A stretch of 64,000 bases of DNA from Pseudomonadota bacterium (lineage in GTDB: Bacteria; Pseudomonadota; Alphaproteobacteria; SHVP01): assembly GCA_027622715.1 (NCBI GenBank), contig JAQBYN010000001.1, positions 62,001-126,000 of the forward strand. Reading direction: 5' to 3'. The translations under genes were made by a program, and so were the position numbers. Below, piece by piece: positions 58,865 to 64,000 of the stretch. How positions within the stretch are numbered: position 1 is the first letter of the stretch; every line of letters starts with the position of its first letter. Under the pieces are notes generated by a model. It was not told the DNA's origin, ran no database searches, and worked only from the letters and a program-made list of their open reading frames with translations.

Positions 58865-59704
58865 ATGAGATTCCAAGGCACCGAGCGCTATGTCGCGACG
58901 GACGATTTGTTGATGGCGGTCAACGCGGCCATCACCTTGAAACGCCCCCTGTTGATCAAGGGCGAGCCGGGGACCGGGAAGACCGTGCTCGCCGCTGAGA
59001 TCGCGCAGGCCTTGGGCAAGAATCTGATCGAGTGGCACATCAAATCAACAACCAAAGCCCAACATGGGCTCTACGAGTATGACGCTGTCGCTCGACTGCG
59101 CGATTCGCAACTGGGCGAGGACCGTGTCCAAGACATCGCCAACTACATCCGGAAGGGCAAACTGTGGGAGTCCTTTGTCGCAAACGATCCACCGGTACTG
59201 CTGATCGACGAGATCGACAAGGCCGATATCGAGTTTCCGAGCGACCTGCTGCTGGAACTCGATCGTATGGAGTTTCACGTCTACGAGACCCAAGAGACCG
59301 TGCGCGCAATACAGCGTCCGATCGTGATCATCACGTCGAACAATGAAAAAGAACTGCCCGATGCGTTCCTTCGGCGCTGCTTTTTCCATTACATCCAGTT
59401 TCCGAGTGCGGAAACCATGACGGCGATTGTCGACGTGCATTTCCCGGAAATCCAGAAACGGCTCATTCGCGAGGCACTAAATGCGTTCTACGAGCTGCGT
59501 GAGGTGCCGGGACTCAAGAAGCGCCCCTCGACGTCCGAGTTGCTCGATTGGCTCAAGTTATTGGTTGCGGAGGATATTCCGCCCGAGGCGCTGCGCTCGA
59601 CCGATGGCCGTACGGTCATACCGCCCCTATATGGCGCGCTGTTGAAGCACGAGCAGGACCTGCACTTGTTTGAGCGCCTCGCGTTTCTGCAACGGCGCCA
59701 GTAG
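58865..59704 (+). CDS. MoxR-family AAA+ ATPase
   Basis: Start MRFQGTERYVATDDLLMAVNAAITLKRPLLIKGEPGTGKTVLAAEIAQAL at 58865; Walker B 'PPVLLIDEIDKADIEFPSDLLLELDRMEF'. Confidence 0.93.
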   Translation: MRFQGTERYVATDDLLMAVNAAITLKRPLLIKGEPGTGKTVLAAEIAQALGKNLIEWHIKSTTKAQHGLYEYDAVARLRDSQLGEDRVQDIANYIRKGKLWESFVANDPPVLLIDEIDKADIEFPSDLLLELDRMEFHVYETQETVRAIQRPIVIITSNNEKELPDAFLRRCFFHYIQFPSAETMTAIVDVHFPEIQKRLIREALNAFYELREVPGLKKRPSTSELLDWLKLLVAEDIPPEALRSTDGRTVIPPLYGALLKHEQDLHLFERLAFLQRRQ

Positions 59705-59717
59705 TCGGAACTAACCG

Positions 59718-60902
59718 GTGTTCGTCGACCTCTTCCTCGGATTGCGGGATGCCAAAGTACCGGTGTCGATCAGGGAATACCTAACTCTGATCGAGGCCGT
59801 TGACGCTGGATTGGCGCAGTTCGACGTAGACCAATTCTATTTTCTGTCCCGCGCTGCTTTGGTGAAGGACGAACGCCACCTAGATCGTTTCGACCGGGTC
59901 TTCGGCAAGGTATTCAAAGGACTCGAAAATGATCCCGGCGCGGCGGACTCCGCGGCAAGCATTCCGGAAGAGTGGTTGCGCAAGCTATCCGAACGCCACC
60001 TAACCGAAGATGAGAAACGCGAGATCGAAGCGCTCGGCGGCTGGGATAAATTGATGGAAACGCTCCGCCAAAGACTCAAAGAACAGGAAAAGCGCCATCA
60101 GGGCGGGAGCAAGTGGATCGGCACTGCCGGTACGTCGCCGTTCGGCGCTCACGGCTACAATCCCGAAGGCGTGCGAATTGGCCAGGACAAGTCTCGGCAT
60201 CGGCGCGCGGTAAAAGTTTGGGACAAGCGCGAATTCCGCAACCTGGATGACTCGGTCGAAATCGGCACCCGGAACATCAAGATCGCTTTGCGCCGCCTGC
60301 GCCGGTTCGCCCGCGAAGGCGCGCCGGAGACGCTTGATCTACCCGATACGATTAGATCGACGGCCCGCAACGCCGGACTTCTCGAGATCAAGATGGTGCC
60401 CGAGCGCCGCAATACGGTGAAAGTTCTTTTGCTGCTCGATGTCGGCGGTTCGATGGATGATTGGATCAAGGTGTGCGAGGAACTTTTCTCGGCCGCCCGC
60501 GGCGAATTCAAACATCTGGAATATTTCTATTTCCACAACTGCCTTTACGAGCGCGTATGGAAAGACAATCGACGACGCGATCAAGAAACGCAGGGCGTTT
60601 GGGACCTCTTGCGCACCTACGGCTCGGACTATCGCGTGGTTTTTGTCGGCGATGCCAGCATGAGCCCCTATGAAATTACCATGCCGGGTGGGAGCGTCGA
60701 ACACTGGAACGAAGAGCCCGGCGCAACTTGGATGCAGCGGTTCCTCCAGACGTTTCCCCACACCGTCTGGCTCAACCCGGTTGGCGAGAACCACTGGCGC
60801 TATACGCCGTCCATCGAATTGATGCGCGAATTATTGTCTGATCGGATGTATCCCCTGACCCTGGCCGGCCTTGATCGTGCCATGCGCGAGCTCAGCCATT
60901 GA
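59718..60902 (+). CDS. VWA/CoxE-like protein
   Basis: 'VKVLLLLDVGGSMDDWIKVCEELFSAARGEFKHLEYFYFHNCLYERVW', 'GDASMSPYEI'; directly follows the MoxR gene. Confidence 0.9.
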   Translation: MFVDLFLGLRDAKVPVSIREYLTLIEAVDAGLAQFDVDQFYFLSRAALVKDERHLDRFDRVFGKVFKGLENDPGAADSAASIPEEWLRKLSERHLTEDEKREIEALGGWDKLMETLRQRLKEQEKRHQGGSKWIGTAGTSPFGAHGYNPEGVRIGQDKSRHRRAVKVWDKREFRNLDDSVEIGTRNIKIALRRLRRFAREGAPETLDLPDTIRSTARNAGLLEIKMVPERRNTVKVLLLLDVGGSMDDWIKVCEELFSAARGEFKHLEYFYFHNCLYERVWKDNRRRDQETQGVWDLLRTYGSDYRVVFVGDASMSPYEITMPGGSVEHWNEEPGATWMQRFLQTFPHTVWLNPVGENHWRYTPSIELMRELLSDRMYPLTLAGLDRAMRELSH

Positions 60903-61807
60903 GTAAGGCCAATCCCTTTGCCGAGGGATGCGCCCACGTCGCCGGCGCATTCGTGCCGATTAGCCAAGCTGGCATTCCGATTCGGGACTTCGGCTTTCTG
61001 CGTTCCGACGCGACATACGATGTCGTGCATGTCTGGGACGGCGCGTTCTTTCGCCTGGATGTCCACCTCGATCGGTTTTTTCGCAACATCGAGCGGCTGC
61101 GCATGACCTGCCCAATCTCGCGGGAAACCGTCAGCGAGGTCTTGATCGACTGCGTCCGCAAGAGCGGGCTTCGTCAGGCCTATGTCGAAGCGATCTGCAC
61201 CCGCGGCGAACCGCCACCGCAAACCCGCAATCCTCGTGATGCCGTCAATCGCTTTTTCGCGTTCGCTGCGCCGTTTGTGCCCTACGCCAATGAGGATATG
61301 AAACGCCGCGGGCTTCACGTGGTGATCGGCAGCAACCAGCGGATCCCGCCCGAGTCCGTGGACCCGACGATCAAGAATTACCATTGGCACGACCTCACAG
61401 CTGGACTGTTCGAGGCGCAAGACCGCGGGGCCGATAACGTTGTGCTGCTGGACCGGGATGGGAACCTGACCGAAGGGCCTGGGTTCAACGTTTTTTGTGT
61501 CGAGGAAGGCCGCGTTTTGACGCCGCGACACGGTGTCCTCGACGGGATCACCCGGCGCACAGCCCTTGAACTCTGTGCGGCTTTGGAGATTCCCTGTGCC
61601 GAGACCGACATTCCCGCAGAGCGCTTCATCGCTGCCGACGAAGTTTTTATCACGTCGACCGCGGGCGGGATTATGGCCGTGACCCGGGTTGAATCGCGCA
61701 TTCTTGGCAACGGCGCACCGGGTGCCGTCACCAATCGACTCGCCGACGCCTATCTCGCACTCCATCGCGATGAAAGCTATCTCACCCGGGTCCCGTACGA
61801 CGACTAG
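60899..61807 (+). CDS. Class IV aminotransferase (D-amino acid/branched-chain aminotransferase-like)
   Basis: 'DFGFLRSDATYDVVHVWDGAFFRLDVHLDRFFRN', 'IKNYHWHDLTAGLFEAQDRGADNVVLLDRDGNLTEGPGFNVF', 'FITSTAGGIMAV'. Non-ATG start overlapping the upstream stop. Confidence 0.92.
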   Translation: MSKANPFAEGCAHVAGAFVPISQAGIPIRDFGFLRSDATYDVVHVWDGAFFRLDVHLDRFFRNIERLRMTCPISRETVSEVLIDCVRKSGLRQAYVEAICTRGEPPPQTRNPRDAVNRFFAFAAPFVPYANEDMKRRGLHVVIGSNQRIPPESVDPTIKNYHWHDLTAGLFEAQDRGADNVVLLDRDGNLTEGPGFNVFCVEEGRVLTPRHGVLDGITRRTALELCAALEIPCAETDIPAERFIAADEVFITSTAGGIMAVTRVESRILGNGAPGAVTNRLADAYLALHRDESYLTRVPYDD

Positions 61808-61818
61808 CGTCTAAATTA

Positions 61819-64000
61819 CTAGTGAAAGTCCCGGGACTGGATCAGCTTTTGGGCGACAAGGCCGCGATTGGCGGCGCCGTAGCGAATCTCGTCGGCACGG
61901 CTGTAGACGCCGTCCAGGTTGACTGAATCGTTGTTGGCGCTACCCCATTGTTGGGCGGGCGCGGCGCGTTCTAAAGCGGCCGGCAGCCCAGCCTGGACGG
62001 TCCGATGCTCGTGCGGCGGCAACCGGTAATCCGCCAACGAAACGAGTGAGGACGACAGGTCGACAAGGTGCGATGCAATAACATGCACAACGAGCCCTTC
62101 ACGCTCCACCTTGCCACTGACACCCAGCAATCGTGACCGCAATACCTGCTTGCGAAAGCGCTCGAACATACTCGGCCACACGACAATATTCGCGACCCCA
62201 GTGTCGTCCTCCAAAGTCATGAAGATAACGCCGCTCGCCGTACCGGGCCGTTGGCGGCAGATCGCCAGCCCGACCACATCGACCCAATCGCCCGTTTTGT
62301 GATTCAGAAGGTCTGCCGCCCGCATGTATTTTTTGCGGAAACTGCCGCGCAGCAACGCCACCGGATGTGCCTTGAGAGTCAGACGCAGGGTTGAATAATC
62401 ACAAATCACTTCCTCGCCGATCGTCATATCGGCGAGCGTGATGCTGGGCTCCTTCATCAATTCGATCGGCAATTCGCTTTCGCCGCGCTCTGTGGCTTTG
62501 TCACTGAGTTTTTGCTCTGCGGCAGCGAAAAGCGGCAGCGCAGAATCCCGTAACCCCTTCACCGCCCACAAGGCTTGACGCCGCTTCAACTCAACAGAGT
62601 TGAAGCAATCGGCATCCGCCAGCTTTTCGACCAAATCGACCCGCAGTCCGGTCCGCCGCCAAAGATCGTAGACATCGCGGAACGCATGCGCCGACCGCGC
62701 TTGGCAAATGGCCTCGGCACTTTCTTGAGGAAACCCCTTCACCTGCCGAAAGCCCAACCGCAGCGCAAAGGCTTCGCTGTTCGGCACCTGTTCCAAGGCG
62801 CCATCCCAGTGGCTGTGATTGACATCGACCGGCAGCACCGTCACGCCGTGATCACGGGCATCCCGGATGATCTGGGCGGGGGCGTAAAACCCCATGGGCT
62901 GGCTGTTCAACAGGCCGCAAGCAAAAACAGCGGGGTAATAGCGCTTGAGCCAGGAGGATACATAGACAAGCAACGCAAACGATGCGGCGTGCGATTCGGG
63001 AAACCCGTATTCCCCAAATCCCTCGATTTGCTGAAAGCAGCGCTCGGCAAAATTCTGGTCATACCCCTGTCCGACCATCCCGTCGATGAAGCGAAGTTTG
63101 TAGTTATGAATTGTGCCGGCGTGCCGAAAAGTCGCCATGGCCCGCCGTAATCCATCCGCTTCACTTGGCGTGAATTTCGCGCCGACAATGGCGATTTGCA
63201 TCGCCTGTTCTTGAAACAGCGGCACCCCGAACGTTTTGTGTAAAACCGCCTTTAGTTCTTCGGACGGATAGCTGATCTTCTCTTCGCCGTTACGGCGGCG
63301 CAAATAGGGGTGGACCATGTCGCCTTGAATCGGGCCGGGCCGCACAATCGCCACCTCGACAACTAAGTCGTAATAGCACCGGGGCCGAAGCCGCGGCAGC
63401 ATTGTCATTTGGGCGCGGCTTTCAATTTGAAATATTCCGATGGTGTCGGCTTTGCACAGCATGTCGTAAACCACCGGATCTTCCGTCGGTACCGACCGTA
63501 TCGTGTGCTCGACGCCGTAATGCGCCGACAATAGATCGAGCGACTTGCGGATACAGGTCAACATGCCCAAACCCAGCACATCGATTTTGAGGATGCCCAA
63601 CGCGTCGATGTCATCCTTGTCCCACTCGATCATCGTGCGGTCCTCCATCGCCGCGTTGGCGATTGGCACGACTTCTGTGAGCGGCCCTCGGGTGATGACG
63701 AATCCACCCGGATGCTGCGACAGGTGGCGCGGAAACCCCTTAAGAGATCGCGCCAGAATCAAGGCTTGATGGAGGCGGCGATCGTCCGGGTCGAGCCCCA
63801 GTTCGCGCACCTGTTCGTCGTTCACACCTGTATTCCCCGACCCCCAGATATAGCCCGCCAGGGCGGCGCCAACGTCTTCTGACAGCCCCAAGGCCTTGGT
63901 GACCTCACGAATGGCACTGCGCCACCGGTAGCTGATGTACGTGGCGGTCATGCCGGCGCGGTGCCGTCCGTATTTTTGGTAGATGTATTGGATGACTTCT
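61819..64000 (-). CDS. dnaE2: Error-prone DNA polymerase III alpha-like DnaE2 (partial; N-terminus beyond right edge)
   Basis: Frame stays open past 63951 to the edge ('[39 protein letters not shown]...'); '[58 protein letters not shown]', '[32 protein letters not shown]'. Confidence 0.95.
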   Translation of the reverse strand, partial: EVIQYIYQKYGRHRAGMTATYISYRWRSAIREVTKALGLSEDVGAALAGYIWGSGNTGVNDEQVRELGLDPDDRRLHQALILARSLKGFPRHLSQHPGGFVITRGPLTEVVPIANAAMEDRTMIEWDKDDIDALGILKIDVLGLGMLTCIRKSLDLLSAHYGVEHTIRSVPTEDPVVYDMLCKADTIGIFQIESRAQMTMLPRLRPRCYYDLVVEVAIVRPGPIQGDMVHPYLRRRNGEEKISYPSEELKAVLHKTFGVPLFQEQAMQIAIVGAKFTPSEADGLRRAMATFRHAGTIHNYKLRFIDGMVGQGYDQNFAERCFQQIEGFGEYGFPESHAASFALLVYVSSWLKRYYPAVFACGLLNSQPMGFYAPAQIIRDARDHGVTVLPVDVNHSHWDGALEQVPNSEAFALRLGFRQVKGFPQESAEAICQARSAHAFRDVYDLWRRTGLRVDLVEKLADADCFNSVELKRRQALWAVKGLRDSALPLFAAAEQKLSDKATERGESELPIELMKEPSITLADMTIGEEVICDYSTLRLTLKAHPVALLRGSFRKKYMRAADLLNHKTGDWVDVVGLAICRQRPGTASGVIFMTLEDDTGVANIVVWPSMFERFRKQVLRSRLLGVSGKVEREGLVVHVIASHLVDLSSSLVSLADYRLPPHEHRTVQAGLPAALERAAPAQQWGSANNDSVNLDGVYSRADEIRYGAANRGLVAQKLIQSRDFH

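Noticed and set aside
60800-61765. 321-aa minus ORF antisense to the aminotransferase
   Set aside because: Opposite strand encodes a well-conserved class IV aminotransferase; GC-driven antisense ORF.

Overview
A 64 kb, GC-rich, gene-dense bacterial chromosomal window. Gene content is alphaproteobacteria-like: DUF1476/zeta beside purC, a DinB with an N-terminal zinc ribbon, an isolated rpsD, and class II DAHP synthase. About 60 protein genes and 2 tRNAs are supported; much of the window is core metabolism (purCSQL, bolA/grx, rpsD, trmJ, cysS, nadE, class II DAHP synthase, gor, gabD, glmS/glmU, dinB, dnaE2). Accessory or less ordinary parts: (i) a truncated tandem-GAF/PAS sensor at the left edge, absent from the ORF track, coupled to a coiled-coil protein made of exact 36-residue repeats and a secreted FG-GAP protein; (ii) a hydantoin/carbamoyl-amino-acid cluster with both nitrilase-type and M20-type carbamoylases, ATP-dependent HyuA/HyuB, and two tandem SLC13 permeases; (iii) a UPF0301/YqgE protein with an apparent signal peptide; (iv) a secreted 789-aa protein with about 11 'D-x-x-G-[DN]-D-x-[YWF]' repeats; (v) a complete liv-type ABC transporter; (vi) a LysR gene divergent from a three-gene overlapping cassette (membrane-fused HIGH-superfamily nucleotidyltransferase, GNAT lacking the usual Gly loop, isochorismatase-fold protein with a non-canonical triad), with a dyad operator candidate between them; (vii) an ECF sigma/anti-sigma pair followed by a Tat/lipobox ferritin-like protein. 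My best candidate for an undescribed system is (vi), followed by (iv) and (i). No CRISPR array, transposon, integrase or prophage module was recognised. All family calls come from reading motifs by eye; no database search was run.
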